This document shows, piece after piece, positions 17,201 through 25,581 of a DNA stretch of 64,000 nucleotides (positions are counted from its first letter, which is position 1; each line of letters opens with the position of its first letter). The DNA comes from Bacteroides gallinarum DSM 18171 = JCM 13658 (GTDB taxonomy: Bacteria > Bacteroidota > Bacteroidia > Bacteroidales > Bacteroidaceae), in contig NZ_KB894119.1 of assembly GCF_000374365.1 (NCBI RefSeq), positions 1 to 64,000 on the forward strand, written 5' to 3'. The position numbers were made by a program, and so were the translations under genes. The notes beneath the pieces are model-generated. The model saw only the letters and a program-made list of their open reading frames with translations. It was not told the origin of the DNA and searched no databases.

Positions 17201-17270
17201 CCACTGACATAAACAACCCTAAAATCAGGGAAAGAATCGTTCGATAGATTCTAAGATTAACATGCTCCAT
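14202..17270 (-). CDS. SusC/RagA family TonB-linked outer membrane transporter
   Basis: This 1022-residue beta-barrel imports oligosaccharides with its SusD partner using TonB energy. After the signal peptide (cleaved near AYAQ) come a carboxypeptidase-regulatory-like domain (ITVKGHVKD to ISFIGYKTQEV), the SusC signature LETVVVIGYG, the plug domain (residues ~125-240) and the barrel ending in LGLNLNF. I chose the ATG at 17270 (MEHVNLRIYR) rather than an upstream non-ATG extension at 17345, which would be hydrophobic and precede the signal peptide. An exact -7 element at 17365-17358 gives a leader of about 85 bases. No regulator gene adjoins this PUL. Confidence 0.95.
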   Translation of the reverse strand: MEHVNLRIYRTILSLILGLFMSVGAYAQNITVKGHVKDAMGGVIGANVVEKGNTGNGTITDLDGNFTLSVPKDATLVISFIGYKTQEVAAAPLVTVTLQDDAELLETVVVIGYGSVKKEDLSGSVVAIQAEEMNKGAVTSPEELMMGKVPGLAISQGDGGPGSGSTIRIRSGASLNASNDPLIVIDGIPVANDAAPGTSNALSTINPNDIETFTVLKDASATAIYGSRASNGVIIITTKKGTQDKIKVTYNSTYTVKDPYKRIEVMNADEFRAAVAKQYPVGTALGDAANELVNLYPKQSTDWQDEIYQAGLSTDQNISVAGKAGFLPFRVSFGYNNERGTLKTSKYERYTGSVNLSPKFFDNHLTVDINVKGTINNNRFADSGAVGAAAFYDPTKPVYGIDPADPAYASDVYNYNGYWNWSNGANNPNTLSAVNPLSLLYDVNNSGTTKRSLGNIQLDYRIHGLEDLHANLNVGYDVAKSTGDNYVNPGSFQSAKDTDFKNIGQGSSWNNLRRNHLLDFYLNYVKDIESIQSNINVMAGYSWQHFYYRDYSISKSNIMDNIGEKEGWTYHKGEKRYLRNNTYPSPWENYLVSFFGRLNYNLMNRYLLTATLRNDGSSRFNKNNRWGLFPSVALAWSLINEPFMEKTHNVLSNLKLRVGYGVTGQQEIGDYQFITKYTFSSSPSATYLGSYLLKPDGYSPDLKWEQTTTYNVGVDFGFLNNRISGSIEYYQKHTKDLLNTVNVAAGSNYTNRVVANVGTMKNEGVEFNINAVAVQTKDFSWDLGYNVTWNTSRITKLTANFNPNYEGIDAGSASYGSGTVLQKHQVGYAPSTYWLFQQVYDEYGNPVQNAVVDRNNDGQITAADRYMTDKSPMADFYMGLSSQFTYKNWDLGFNLRASIGNYVYNASNADGGSLNSFGNQGSISNYNKTAVEKTGFVLTSSAEQKASDLFLENASFLKMDNITLGYTFKKFITDKLSGRVSVSMQNVFTITKYSGLDPECNAIDQNIWPRPRTFTLGLNLNF

Positions 17271-17357
17271 GCATAAAATAATTAAAGTTAACAATATAAA
17301 TAGGCTATTATACTCAGTAAAAAAAATAATTAACCAATAATCCATTACTTAGCCTCG

Positions 17358-17365
17358 CAAAAATA
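17358..17365 (-). promoter_or_regulatory. -7 element TATTTTTG for the PUL
   Basis: Exact TAnnTTTG on the minus strand 88 bases upstream of the SusC-like ATG. The gap of 298 bases to the next plus-strand gene holds this and the divergent promoter at 17516. Confidence 0.6.
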
Positions 17366-17515
17366 TTTCATTTTATATAATCGGAGATGTACAAAGTTTA
17401 CAAAAAAAACTCCGCAACTGTGCAAACGATTGCATATGAGGATTCCGGTAACAGCCCAATCGCCATACCCCTAAACTTAAAGGATAAAAAATGCAGGAGT
17501 GTCCTAAAGAATAGC

Positions 17516-17523
17516 TATTTTTG
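17516..17523 (+). promoter_or_regulatory. -7 element TATTTTTG for the peptide transporter
   Basis: Exact TAnnTTTG 45 bases upstream of the ATG at 17569. Confidence 0.65.
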
Positions 17524-17568
17524 CAACCCGGACATAAAAGAAAGACAAAGACAATAAAAACATAACCG

Positions 17569-19107
17569 ATGAGTACATCCAAACACCCGAAAGGACTCTA
17601 CCTTATCTTCGCCACCAGTACCGCAGAACGTTTCAGTTACTATGGGATGCGTGCCATTTTCATCTTGTTCCTAACCCAGGCACTGCTGTTCGACAAAGAA
17701 CACGCCGCCTCTATCTACGGCAGCTACACCGGATTGGTTTACCTCACCCCGCTTATCGGCGGATACATTGCCGACAAATACTGGGGCATCCGCCGTTCCG
17801 TATTCTGGGGCGCCATGATGATGGCAGTAGGCCAGTTCCTGATGTTTTTCAGTGCCTCCATGCTGGATGCCGTCCGGCTGTCGCACTGGCTGATGTATGG
17901 CGGACTCACCTTCCTCATATTAGGCAACGGCTGTTTCAAACCTACGGTATCCTCGCTCGTAGGACAACTGTACGAACCGGGAGACAGGCGGCTGGACTCC
18001 GCCTACACCATATTCTATATGGGCGTCAATGTAGGCTCCTTCCTCGCCCCGCTGGTTTGCGGCTATTTCGGCGAAACCGGCAACCCGCACGACTTCAAAT
18101 GGGGATTCCTTATCGCCGCTATCGTCACCGTCTTTACAGTCGTGCTTTTCGAGACACAGAAGAACAAATACCTTATCGGTCCCGACGGCAAGCAACTCGG
18201 CATCATCCCCGACGCTCGGAAGGAACAGCCGCAGGCGGCAAAGACAGCCGCCCGGCCTGCCATAGACAACAGCAAGAAAAAACGCAATTACTTCCTCTTA
18301 GGAGCATTGGCAGCAGCGCTTGCCGTATTCTTCTACTGGTGTTTCGGCGACGACTGGATTAGTATCGGCATCTTTACAGCCTGTATCGTTTTCCCCGTCA
18401 GCATCCTGCTGGAAGGCTCACTTACGAAGATAGAGCGCGACCGCATTTTCGTAATCTATATCATCGCCTTCTTCGTAATCTTCTTTTGGGCGGCCTACGA
18501 GCAAGCAGGCGCCTCACTAACACTTTTCGCCTCCGAACAGACCGACCGCGTTATCCTCGGCTGGGAAATGCCGGCTTCCTGGATACAGTCGTTCAATCCG
18601 TTCTTCGTAGTGATACTGGCAGCCATTATGCCGGGCGTATGGGGTTCCCTCAACAAGCGGGGACTGGAACCGGCTTCCCCCACCAAGCAAGCTATCGGTC
18701 TACTACTGCTCTCCTTAGGATACCTCGTTATCTGCTTCGCCGTAAAAGATGTACAACCCGGCGTCAAGGTAAGCCTTATCTGGCTGACGGGGCTTTACTT
18801 CATCCACACCATGGGCGAGATTGCCCTTTCTCCTATCGGACTGTCCATGGTAAACAAGCTCACCCCTATCCGCTTCGCCTCGCTGATGATGGGCATATGG
18901 TATCTCTCCACCGCCACCGCCAACAAGTTCGCAGGAACACTGAGCGGCCTCTACCCCGAAGCCGGCAAGGTAAAAACACTGCTCGGCTACCGTATAGAGA
19001 CGATGTACGACTTCTTCATGGTATTCGTCGTGATGTCCGCCGCCGCATCGCTCATCCTGTTCCTGCTTTCAAAGAAATTGCAGAAGATGATGCACGGAGT
19101 AGAATAA
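17569..19107 (+). CDS. POT family proton-coupled oligopeptide transporter
   Basis: The 512-residue inner membrane protein takes up di- or tripeptides with protons. The N-terminal ExxERFxYYG signature of the family is present as TAERFSYYG (Glu20, Arg21, Tyr24, Tyr25). There are about 12-14 hydrophobic helices with a charged cytoplasmic loop around residues 205-235 (DARKEQPQAAKTAARPA). A second family block reads FIHTMGEIALSPIGLSMVNKL. It has its own promoter and is divergent from the PUL. There is no sign that it belongs functionally to the glycan system. Confidence 0.92.
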   Translation: MSTSKHPKGLYLIFATSTAERFSYYGMRAIFILFLTQALLFDKEHAASIYGSYTGLVYLTPLIGGYIADKYWGIRRSVFWGAMMMAVGQFLMFFSASMLDAVRLSHWLMYGGLTFLILGNGCFKPTVSSLVGQLYEPGDRRLDSAYTIFYMGVNVGSFLAPLVCGYFGETGNPHDFKWGFLIAAIVTVFTVVLFETQKNKYLIGPDGKQLGIIPDARKEQPQAAKTAARPAIDNSKKKRNYFLLGALAAALAVFFYWCFGDDWISIGIFTACIVFPVSILLEGSLTKIERDRIFVIYIIAFFVIFFWAAYEQAGASLTLFASEQTDRVILGWEMPASWIQSFNPFFVVILAAIMPGVWGSLNKRGLEPASPTKQAIGLLLLSLGYLVICFAVKDVQPGVKVSLIWLTGLYFIHTMGEIALSPIGLSMVNKLTPIRFASLMMGIWYLSTATANKFAGTLSGLYPEAGKVKTLLGYRIETMYDFFMVFVVMSAAASLILFLLSKKLQKMMHGVE

Positions 19108-19113
19108 AATCAC

Positions 19114-19121
19114 TATTTTTG
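19114..19121 (+). promoter_or_regulatory. -7 element TATTTTTG for hpt
   Basis: Exact match seven bases after the transporter stop codon and 27 before the hpt ATG, so hpt is likely transcribed independently. Confidence 0.7.
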
Positions 19122-19147
19122 CGCCAACTTTCTAAAAAATCCCGTTT

Positions 19148-19684
19148 ATGGATACCATACAAATAAAAGACAAGATGTTCGCCGTTTCTATCAGGGAACA
19201 GGACATATTGAAAGAAGTAACCCGTGTAGCGAATGAAATCAACCGCGACCTGGCGGGTAAGAACCCGCTTTTCCTGAGCGTCCTGAACGGCTCGTTCATG
19301 TTCACCGCCGACCTGATGAAGCGCATCACCATTCCCTGCGAGATTTCATTCGTAAAGCTCGCTTCTTACCAGGGAGTATCCTCCACGGGAGTTATCAAAG
19401 AAGTCATCGGCATCAACGAAGACATATCCGGACGTACCGTCGTCATCGTCGAGGACATCGTAGACACAGGCCTCACCATGCAGCGCCTGTTGGAAACCCT
19501 CGGTACGCGCAACCCCAAGGAAATCCACATCGCCTCGTTGCTGGTGAAACCCCAGAAGCTGAAAGTAAACCTCAACATCGAATACGTAGCCATGAACATC
19601 CCCAACGATTTCATCGTAGGCTATGGGCTGGATTACGACGGATTCGGACGCAACTATCCCGATATCTATACCGTGGTAGACTGA
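19148..19684 (+). CDS. hpt: Hypoxanthine phosphoribosyltransferase
   Basis: A 178-residue cytoplasmic purine-salvage enzyme converting hypoxanthine (and guanine) plus PRPP to IMP (GMP). The PRPP-binding motif VVIVEDIVDTGLTM lies at about residues 97-110, and the FLSVLNGSFMFTADL and VGYGLDYDGFGRN segments match the family. The length is normal. The gene directly precedes adk, giving a purine salvage and energy-charge pair. Confidence 0.94.
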   Translation: MDTIQIKDKMFAVSIREQDILKEVTRVANEINRDLAGKNPLFLSVLNGSFMFTADLMKRITIPCEISFVKLASYQGVSSTGVIKEVIGINEDISGRTVVIVEDIVDTGLTMQRLLETLGTRNPKEIHIASLLVKPQKLKVNLNIEYVAMNIPNDFIVGYGLDYDGFGRNYPDIYTVVD

Positions 19685-19748
19685 AACCGGGAGAAGACAC
19701 CGGAGCAGAAAAAGATTGAATTGTAAATCATAAATAATAGCTAAACAA

Positions 19749-20321
19749 ATGTTGAACATTGTAATTTTCGGTGCTCCCGGTTCAGGCAAGGGAACACAAA
19801 GCGAGAGAATTGTAGAGAAGTACGGCATCAACCACATTTCCACCGGAGACGTGCTCCGCGCAGAAATCAAGAACGGAACCGAGCTGGGCAAGACAGCCAA
19901 AGGCTACATCGACCAAGGCCAACTGCTGCCGGACGAGCTGATTATCGACATCCTGGCAAGCACACTGGATAGCTTCAAGGACAGCAAAGGCGTTATATTC
20001 GACGGTTTTCCCCGTACCATTGCACAGGCCGAGGCATTGAAGAAGATGCTGGCCGAACGCGGACAAAGCGTAAACGTGATGTTAGACCTCGACGTACCCG
20101 AAGACGAACTGATGCGTCGCCTTATCAAGCGCGGGCAAGAATCAGGCCGTGCCGACGACAATGAAGAGACTATCAAGAAACGCCTCACCGTATATCACTC
20201 GCAGACAGCCCCGCTGATAGACTGGTACAAGAACGAAAAGCTGTACGCACACATCAACGGTACAGGCGAATTGGAAACCATTACGGCAGACATCTGCAAG
20301 GCGATTGACGCGGCAAAATAA
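19749..20321 (+). CDS. adk: Adenylate kinase
   Basis: The 190-residue enzyme interconverts ATP, ADP and AMP. The P-loop GAPGSGKGT is at residues 8-16; HISTGDVLRAEI, FDGFPRTIAQAE and the lid-region RLIKRGQESGRADDN follow. The lid is short and lacks the zinc-binding Cys residues, as in the short-type enzymes common in Bacteroidetes. It follows hpt after 64 bases. Confidence 0.96.
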   Translation: MLNIVIFGAPGSGKGTQSERIVEKYGINHISTGDVLRAEIKNGTELGKTAKGYIDQGQLLPDELIIDILASTLDSFKDSKGVIFDGFPRTIAQAEALKKMLAERGQSVNVMLDLDVPEDELMRRLIKRGQESGRADDNEETIKKRLTVYHSQTAPLIDWYKNEKLYAHINGTGELETITADICKAIDAAK

Positions 20322-20344
20322 GCCATAAGCGGCAACCCCCTTTT

Positions 20345-20438
20345 TTCACCACAGATTACACGAGCTAGCACAGATTATATTTATTGATAATCAATAAATT
20401 ATATTCAGGCTGTATGAATTCGTGCAGTCTGTGGTGAA
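20345..20438. repeat. Imperfect inverted repeat with inner palindrome between adk and obgE
   Basis: TTCACCACAGATTACACGA at 20345-20363 pairs with 20420-20438 with two differences, both of the G-U type in RNA. Inside is a near-perfect AT palindrome, ATTTATTGA-TAA-TCAATAAAT (20379-20399). The left arm belongs to the same dispersed family as 5031-5062 and 55101-55133. It may act as a bidirectional terminator-like or mobile palindromic element; no T tract follows. Confidence 0.65.
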
Positions 20439-20616
20439 TTTCGCCCCCCCTCCCCTCCTTCAATGTACGGCTTATAAGCCTGCAAAGAAAATTTCATTCG
20501 GTTTTCTACCTCCAACACCCCTCCACCCGTATCCTCCCGCCGAAAACCTTCATGACTGCAAAAACCGGATACAGATAAAAAAAGCCGTATAATTTCCGCT
20601 TATGCCGGAGAATGAC

Positions 20617-20624
20617 TATTTTTG
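20617..20624 (+). promoter_or_regulatory. -7 element TATTTTTG for obgE
   Basis: Exact TAnnTTTG 29 bases upstream of the obgE ATG. Confidence 0.7.
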
Positions 20625-20652
20625 CACGCATTATCCTAAATAATAAAAGAAT

Positions 20653-21831
20653 ATGGCTGAATCGAATTTTGTCGACTACGTAAAGATATACTGCCGCTCC
20701 GGTAAGGGCGGTCGAGGCTCCACCCACATGCGGCGCGAAAAATACATCCCTAATGGCGGCCCCGACGGAGGCGACGGAGGACGGGGAGGCCATGTAATCC
20801 TTCGCGGCAACCGCAACTACTGGACTCTGCTGCACCTCCGCTACGACCGCCACATCATGGCAGGGCATGGAGAATCGGGGTCTAAAAACCGCAGTTTCGG
20901 CAAGGACGGAGAAGACAAAGTAATCGAAGTCCCCTGCGGCACGGTAGTGTACAATGCCGAAACCGGCGAATACATATGCGACGTCACCGAGCACGGCCAG
21001 GAAGTCGTTCTGCTGAAAGGCGGACGCGGCGGCCTGGGCAACTGGCACTTCAAGACCGCCACCCGCCAAGCTCCCCGTTTTGCCCAGCCGGGCGAACCGA
21101 TGCAGGAAATGACGGTTATCATGGAATTGAAACTGCTGGCCGACGTCGGTCTGGTAGGCTTCCCCAATGCAGGCAAATCGACCCTGCTCTCGGCGGTATC
21201 CTCGGCAAAGCCCAAAATAGCCAACTACCCCTTTACCACACTGGAGCCCAACTTAGGCATCGTATCCTACCGCGACGGAAAATCGTTCGTCATGGCAGAC
21301 ATTCCCGGTATCATCGAAGGTGCGAGCGCCGGCAAGGGGCTGGGACTCCGCTTTCTGCGCCATATCGAGCGCAACTCGCTGCTGCTGTTCATGATTCCCG
21401 CCGACAGCGACGACATCCGCAAGGAATACGAAATCCTGCTGAACGAGCTGCGCAACTTCAATCCCGAAATGTTGGACAAGCAACGGGTGCTTGCCGTTAC
21501 CAAATGCGACATGTTAGACCAGGAGCTAATGGACGAAATAGAACCCACCCTGCCCGAAAACATTCCGCACGTATTCATCTCGGCTATCTCCGGACTGGGC
21601 ATTTCCGTCTTGAAAGACATCCTGTGGGAAGAACTGAACAAAGAAAGCAACAAGATAGAAGGCAAAGTGGAAAGCATCGCCCACCGTGCCAAAGACATGA
21701 GCCACCTGAAAGAAGAACTGGAGGATGAAGGCGAAGCCGAAGACCTCAGCTCCGGATACACCGATGACGACATCGAGGAACTCGAAGACTTCGAATACGA
21801 GGAGGAAGACTGGGAGGAAGACGGAAAATGA
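20653..21831 (+). CDS. obgE: Obg family GTPase CgtA/ObgE
   Basis: The 392-residue GTPase acts in 50S ribosome assembly and stress signalling. The Gly-rich Obg fold occupies residues ~1-158 ([28 protein letters not shown]). The G domain shows the P-loop GFPNAGKST, switch motif [14 protein letters not shown] specificity motif and an SA loop. The C-terminal ~50 residues are very acidic ([18 protein letters not shown]). It overlaps pgeF by 4 bases (ATGA-type), showing translational coupling. Confidence 0.96.
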   Translation: MAESNFVDYVKIYCRSGKGGRGSTHMRREKYIPNGGPDGGDGGRGGHVILRGNRNYWTLLHLRYDRHIMAGHGESGSKNRSFGKDGEDKVIEVPCGTVVYNAETGEYICDVTEHGQEVVLLKGGRGGLGNWHFKTATRQAPRFAQPGEPMQEMTVIMELKLLADVGLVGFPNAGKSTLLSAVSSAKPKIANYPFTTLEPNLGIVSYRDGKSFVMADIPGIIEGASAGKGLGLRFLRHIERNSLLLFMIPADSDDIRKEYEILLNELRNFNPEMLDKQRVLAVTKCDMLDQELMDEIEPTLPENIPHVFISAISGLGISVLKDILWEELNKESNKIEGKVESIAHRAKDMSHLKEELEDEGEAEDLSSGYTDDDIEELEDFEYEEEDWEEDGK

Positions 21832-22646
21832 TTTTCCTTACAAAAGATAAAAACATGTTGGGATACGAGGTGCTTGCCCCGTATTCCGACATTTCTTGTT
21901 TTGTAACCACCCGGCACGGCGGGTGCAGTACCGGCAACTATGCCTCCTTCAACTGCACCCCCTATACCGGAGATGATGCGGATTGCGTACGCAGAAACCA
22001 GGCATCCCTGTGCACAGCCCTGCCCGAGCAGCCGCGGGAACTGATTATCCCCTTTCAAACCCATAGCACCGCCTCCCTTATCATCGACGAAACCTACCTG
22101 GATGCAACGCCCGGCGAGCGGCAATACATGCTGCAAGGCATCGACGCACTTATCACCCGCATACCCGGCTGCTGCCTCTGTATCTCTACCGCCGATTGCA
22201 TTCCCATACTGCTATACGACAAGCAGCATCACGCCGTTGCCGCAATCCATGCAGGCTGGCGGGGAACGGCAGGCCGTATCCTCGCGAAAACCCTCCACCG
22301 GATGCAGACGGTTTATGGTACGTCAGGAGAAGATGTCATAGCCTGCATAGGTCCGGGCATCTCCCTCGCCTCTTTCGAAGTAGGCGACGAGGTATACGAC
22401 ACCTTCCGCACCGAAAGTTTCCCAATGGAATACATCTCCGTATGGAAACCCGAAACACACAAATACCATATCGATTTATGGGCTGCCAACCGCCTGCAAC
22501 TCTCGGACTTCGGAGTGCCCGACGCCCAAGTAGAGACAGCAGGCATCTGTACCTATACCCGGCATGAGGACTTCTTCTCGGCACGGAGGCTGGGCATAAA
22601 GTCGGGCAGGATTCTTAGCGGCATCATGCTGAAAACATCTGTCTAA
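21828..22646 (+). CDS. pgeF: PgeF / YfiH-LACC1 family multicopper-like enzyme
   Basis: The 272-residue protein belongs to the PgeF (YfiH) family, whose members hydrolyse mis-incorporated peptidoglycan precursors in E. coli and act as purine nucleoside phosphorylases in LACC1 relatives. Zinc-ligand segments are [19 protein letters not shown] and [13 protein letters not shown]. The C-terminal [10 protein letters not shown]...FFSARR block is also typical. It overlaps obgE by 4 bases. Which reaction dominates in Bacteroides is not known to me. Confidence 0.9.
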   Translation: MIFLTKDKNMLGYEVLAPYSDISCFVTTRHGGCSTGNYASFNCTPYTGDDADCVRRNQASLCTALPEQPRELIIPFQTHSTASLIIDETYLDATPGERQYMLQGIDALITRIPGCCLCISTADCIPILLYDKQHHAVAAIHAGWRGTAGRILAKTLHRMQTVYGTSGEDVIACIGPGISLASFEVGDEVYDTFRTESFPMEYISVWKPETHKYHIDLWAANRLQLSDFGVPDAQVETAGICTYTRHEDFFSARRLGIKSGRILSGIMLKTSV

Positions 22647-22693
22647 GCGGAAAGAAAGCAACCTCTATATTTGAAAGAATTGCAGTTTATGGC

Positions 22694-22701
22694 TACTTTT
22701 G
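22694..22701 (+). promoter_or_regulatory. -7 element TACTTTTG for the DUF6078 gene
   Basis: Exact TAnnTTTG 83 bases upstream of the ATG at 22784; the leader is AT-rich. Confidence 0.6.
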
Positions 22702-22783
22702 TACCCAGCCGGCAACCGAAGGGAACCGGCAGCCCTACATTTACACCTTATTATATATACAAACTTTAATAGAACAAAACGAC

Positions 22784-23239
22784 ATGGAATCGATTCCGGT
22801 AAATATGCCTTATGAATATGCCTATTGCTTTGCCACGGACAAGCAGTGTCCGCAACGCAAAGGATGCCTGCACGCGCTGATAGCGGAACTTCCCCTGGAA
22901 GCATCCCGAAACCGGAGCCCCGTGATAAGTTCCATAGACCCGCGCTACATCGCCACGCTGAAGGGCAAGGACGGCTGCACCTTTTACCGCAGCTCCGCAT
23001 TTAAACAGTACGCCCGCGGTATGTCGCAGATGTACGACGAAGTGCCCAACAAAGTAGTGAGCGAAGTGAGAAAGAAGGTACAGCGCTGTTTTACGTGCCG
23101 CAGCTACTATTTCAGCAGCCGCAAAGGAGAAAGACTCATCTCGCCCGACGAGCAGAGGCAGATTGCCGCCGTATTCCAGCGGCTGTGCCCGGACATACAG
23201 CCCGTATACGACAGCTTCGAAGAAGCGTACGAGTGGTAA
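22784..23239 (+). CDS. DUF6078 family protein
   Basis: A 151-residue soluble protein of the Bacteroidales DUF6078 family; function unknown. Cysteines cluster at CFATDKQCPQRKGC near the N-terminus and at RCFTCRSYYF near residue 105, which could bind a metal or form disulfides. The segment SAFKQYARGMSQMYDEVP and the C-terminal helix are rich in charged residues. There is no signal peptide or membrane helix. It has its own promoter-like element and is followed by an AT-rich spacer of TTTATTA-type repeats. Confidence 0.65.
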   Translation: MESIPVNMPYEYAYCFATDKQCPQRKGCLHALIAELPLEASRNRSPVISSIDPRYIATLKGKDGCTFYRSSAFKQYARGMSQMYDEVPNKVVSEVRKKVQRCFTCRSYYFSSRKGERLISPDEQRQIAAVFQRLCPDIQPVYDSFEEAYEW

Positions 23240-23251
23240 AAGCCGCATCCG

Positions 23252-23380
23252 TAAGAAAAATACAGTTCATTATAAATCAATACCTTACGAGTTTATCATA
23301 GTTTATCTGTAATAAACTGCCTATTTATTACTAATAAACTACCGGTTTATCAGTAATAAATCCCCAGTTTAATTGCATTG
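23252..23380. repeat. AT-rich TTTATNAGTAATAAA-type repeats
   Basis: The spacer contains several related units: GTTTATCATAGTTTATCTGTAATAAACTG, then TTTATTACTAATAAACTAC and GGTTTATCAGTAATAAATC. Each is a short palindrome-like TTTAT...AATAAA. It might be a regulatory or terminator-like region between the DUF6078 and B3/4 genes; no reading frame is evident. Confidence 0.55.
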
Positions 23381-23425
23381 GACTATCGGTATCCTCGAAG
23401 CGTACCAAACATAACGAAGAACATC

Positions 23426-24091
23426 ATGTACAACATTACCGTATCGGAAGAAATAAAGAGAGCCTGCCCTGCCTTTAAAGGGGCGGCCGTATATGCAGAA
23501 GTTACCAATACCGCTTTCTGCAAGGAACTTTGGGACGAAATAGACGCCTTTACACATGAACTGACAACGACCACGCAGCCGGACGACATCAAACTGCAAC
23601 CCGCCATTGCAGCAACCCGCGAAGCCTACAAGCGTTGCGGAAAAGACCCGAGCCGCTACCGTCCCTCGTCCGAGGCACTACGCCGCCGCCTCATGCGGGG
23701 GTTGGAACTTTACCGAATCGATACGCTGGTAGACCTCATCAATCTCGTTTCGCTCCGTACCGGATATTCCATAGGCGGCTTCGATGCGGACAAGATACAG
23801 GGAAACGACCTCGAGCTCGGCATCGGACGTGCGGAAGAACCTTTCGAGGGCATCGGACGCGGAGTGCTGAACATCGAAGGACTTCCGGTTTACCGCGACC
23901 GGACAGGAGGCATAGGTACTCCCACCAGCGACAACGAACGTACTAAAATGGACTTGGGAACCCGCCGCATCCTTGCCGTTGTAAACGGTTACAGCGGAAG
24001 CGACGGGCTGGCGGAGGCCGCCGGAATGATACAGGAACTCCTACGGAAATATGCCGCTTCCGACGGAGGAACCGTACTCTATTTCGAATAA
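23426..24091 (+). CDS. B3/B4 tRNA-binding domain protein (COG3382-like)
   Basis: The 221-residue protein consists of a stand-alone B3/4 domain, the fold found in the phenylalanyl-tRNA synthetase beta subunit. The typical pattern YRPSSEALRRRLMRG, LVDLINLVSLRTGYSIGGFD and DRTGGIGTPTSDNERTKM is present. Some free-standing B3/4 proteins are thought to edit mischarged tRNA, but this is not established here. The ATG at 23426 (MYNITVSEEI) was chosen because the upstream in-frame residues from 23378 resemble spacer sequence. It is followed by a strong hairpin terminator. Confidence 0.8.
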   Translation: MYNITVSEEIKRACPAFKGAAVYAEVTNTAFCKELWDEIDAFTHELTTTTQPDDIKLQPAIAATREAYKRCGKDPSRYRPSSEALRRRLMRGLELYRIDTLVDLINLVSLRTGYSIGGFDADKIQGNDLELGIGRAEEPFEGIGRGVLNIEGLPVYRDRTGGIGTPTSDNERTKMDLGTRRILAVVNGYSGSDGLAEAAGMIQELLRKYAASDGGTVLYFE

Positions 24092-24121
24092 AAGGGCGTC
24101 TCAAAACTCTTTTTTATGCAC

Positions 24122-24160
24122 AAAGGGACTGTCCGGGAAGTAGCGGGACAGCCCCTTTTG
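24122..24160 (+). terminator. Rho-independent terminator
   Basis: AAAGGG-A-CTGTCC and GGACAG-C-CCTTT flank a 13-base loop region and the right arm runs into TTTT. It lies about 30 bases after the B3/4 gene stop. Confidence 0.7.
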
Positions 24161-24572
24161 CTATTGCACATTTCGGTAAAAAGCCGTATCTTACCGTTAC
24201 AAAAGAACAAACCTTATAATAACGGCTAAGACACCGGCAGCTACTATCCTCACATGCTTTCTAACATCTTGTCTTATGCCTGCCCGAACAATATCCATTC
24301 CTGCCGTAAAATAAGAAGACCTTGCAGAAGAATATTCACTTCATGCGGTTCTCCGGCAATAATCCCTCGATTTCCACCCTATCAATGATATCTGTGGCAA
24401 ACATACTTTTCGGGCACTTCCTCCTCCTACTTTTGGCGCGAATACCTGTCTAATTAATATCTCCGGCAAAATATGAAGGCGGTGGCTAAAGATAGTGTTG
24501 TAATGAAACATTTGCCTTTGCATCCTGTTTGCAACGTAATATATGCGCGTGCATAACGTGCGAAGAAAATGA
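24161..24572. other. Intergenic region before the recombinase gene
   Basis: About 410 bases without a supported gene; short open frames are unlike protein. Close to the recombinase start there are three TTTGC-type sequences (ACATTTGCC, CCTTTGC, TGTTTGC at 24508-24534), the form of the Bacteroides -33 element, but no clear TAnnTTTG follows at the right distance. Confidence 0.4.
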
Positions 24573-25508
24573 ATGATTATGAAAACAGTCTATTTAAACG
24601 ATTTTATGAGTTCGGTAATCGCCGAACTCGAAAGTAACGGGCAGTACGGCACCGCCCATGTATGCGGTAGCGTACTGCGGTCTGTAATGGCTTTCGATAG
24701 TGAAAGGTTGTCCCTATCCGATATTACGCCTTTGTGGTTGAAAGCTTATGAGAATTACCTGCTTCATAAGGGAGAGAAAGGCTTGGCGTGGAATACCATT
24801 TCCACCTATATGCGTATGCTCCAAGCGGTTTATAACCGGGCTGTGGTCCGTAAACTGGCGGCTTTCATCCCCTACCAGTTCCGTGGCGTGTTCACCGGGC
24901 GCAAAGCAGACCACCGTCGTGTGTTGGAACGGGCCGATATGCAGAAACTGCTGGTGGAAAAAGAGCCCGACATCACCTCTCCCAGCATGGCGTGGGCACG
25001 CACATGCCTGGAACTGATGTTCCGTTTTCACGGTATGCCCTTTGTGGACCTTGCCCACCTGCGGAAGTCCGATTTAAAGAACGGCTATCTGACCCTGCGC
25101 CGCCGGAAGACGGGCATGCCGCTTTCTGCCCGTGTGGATAACCGTACTATGCAGTTGCTGGAGCGCTACCGGAATCGGGACGACACCTCACCCTACCTGC
25201 TTTGTTTTCTGAATGGAAATCTGGAGGGAATGGCCGCTTACAAGGATTATCAGCGGACATTACGCCTGCTTAACAGCAGGCTGCGTGCACTTGCCCAATG
25301 GAAGAAAGTACAGGGCAAAGTGACTTCGTACAGTGCCCGCCATACATGGGCTACGGTAGGTAAGTATTGCCACATTCCTATCGAGGTCATTTCCGAAGGG
25401 CTGGGACATGCTTCCGTAACCACCACCGAAGGATATATGAAAGAGTTTGGAAATAGTCGGATAGAACAGGCGAATAAGGTTATAATGAATTACATCTTCA
25501 ATGGATGA
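24573..25508 (+). CDS. Tyrosine recombinase, likely DNA invertase of the fimbrial promoter
   Basis: The 311-residue protein has an N-terminal SAM-like core-binding domain (~1-100) and a C-terminal catalytic domain. Visible catalytic positions are Lys179 (RRRKTG), Arg256 in YSARHTWAT, His279 in GLGHAS and nucleophile Tyr288 in TEGYM. The first catalytic Arg is normally in an R-G-(M/I) motif; here the aligned residues read FRFHGMPFVDL, with His153 in its place, so either a nearby Arg151 serves or this subfamily differs. Serine replaces the usual His before the conserved Arg. The gene lies 53 bases before a perfect inverted repeat that bounds a ~345-bp segment, so I infer it inverts that segment. 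Translation could also start at the ATG at 24579. Confidence 0.85.
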   Translation: MIMKTVYLNDFMSSVIAELESNGQYGTAHVCGSVLRSVMAFDSERLSLSDITPLWLKAYENYLLHKGEKGLAWNTISTYMRMLQAVYNRAVVRKLAAFIPYQFRGVFTGRKADHRRVLERADMQKLLVEKEPDITSPSMAWARTCLELMFRFHGMPFVDLAHLRKSDLKNGYLTLRRRKTGMPLSARVDNRTMQLLERYRNRDDTSPYLLCFLNGNLEGMAAYKDYQRTLRLLNSRLRALAQWKKVQGKVTSYSARHTWATVGKYCHIPIEVISEGLGHASVTTTEGYMKEFGNSRIEQANKVIMNYIFNG

Positions 25509-25561
25509 CCTAATACATCGGCATAGATATAAATTGCTGATATATAGTGCAATGAGAAGAT

Positions 25562-25581
25562 ATTACCTTGTAGGTAACGGA
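25562..25581 (+). repeat. Left inverted repeat (IRL) of the invertible segment
   Basis: ATTACCTTGTAGGTAACGGA is the exact reverse complement of 25927-25946. It itself contains a smaller imperfect palindrome (TTACC...GGTAA), as expected for a tyrosine recombinase core site. Confidence 0.85.

Noticed and set aside
24341..24523. Minus-strand open frame upstream of the recombinase
   Set aside because: Sixty codons of protein-unlike composition with no promoter or homologous feature.
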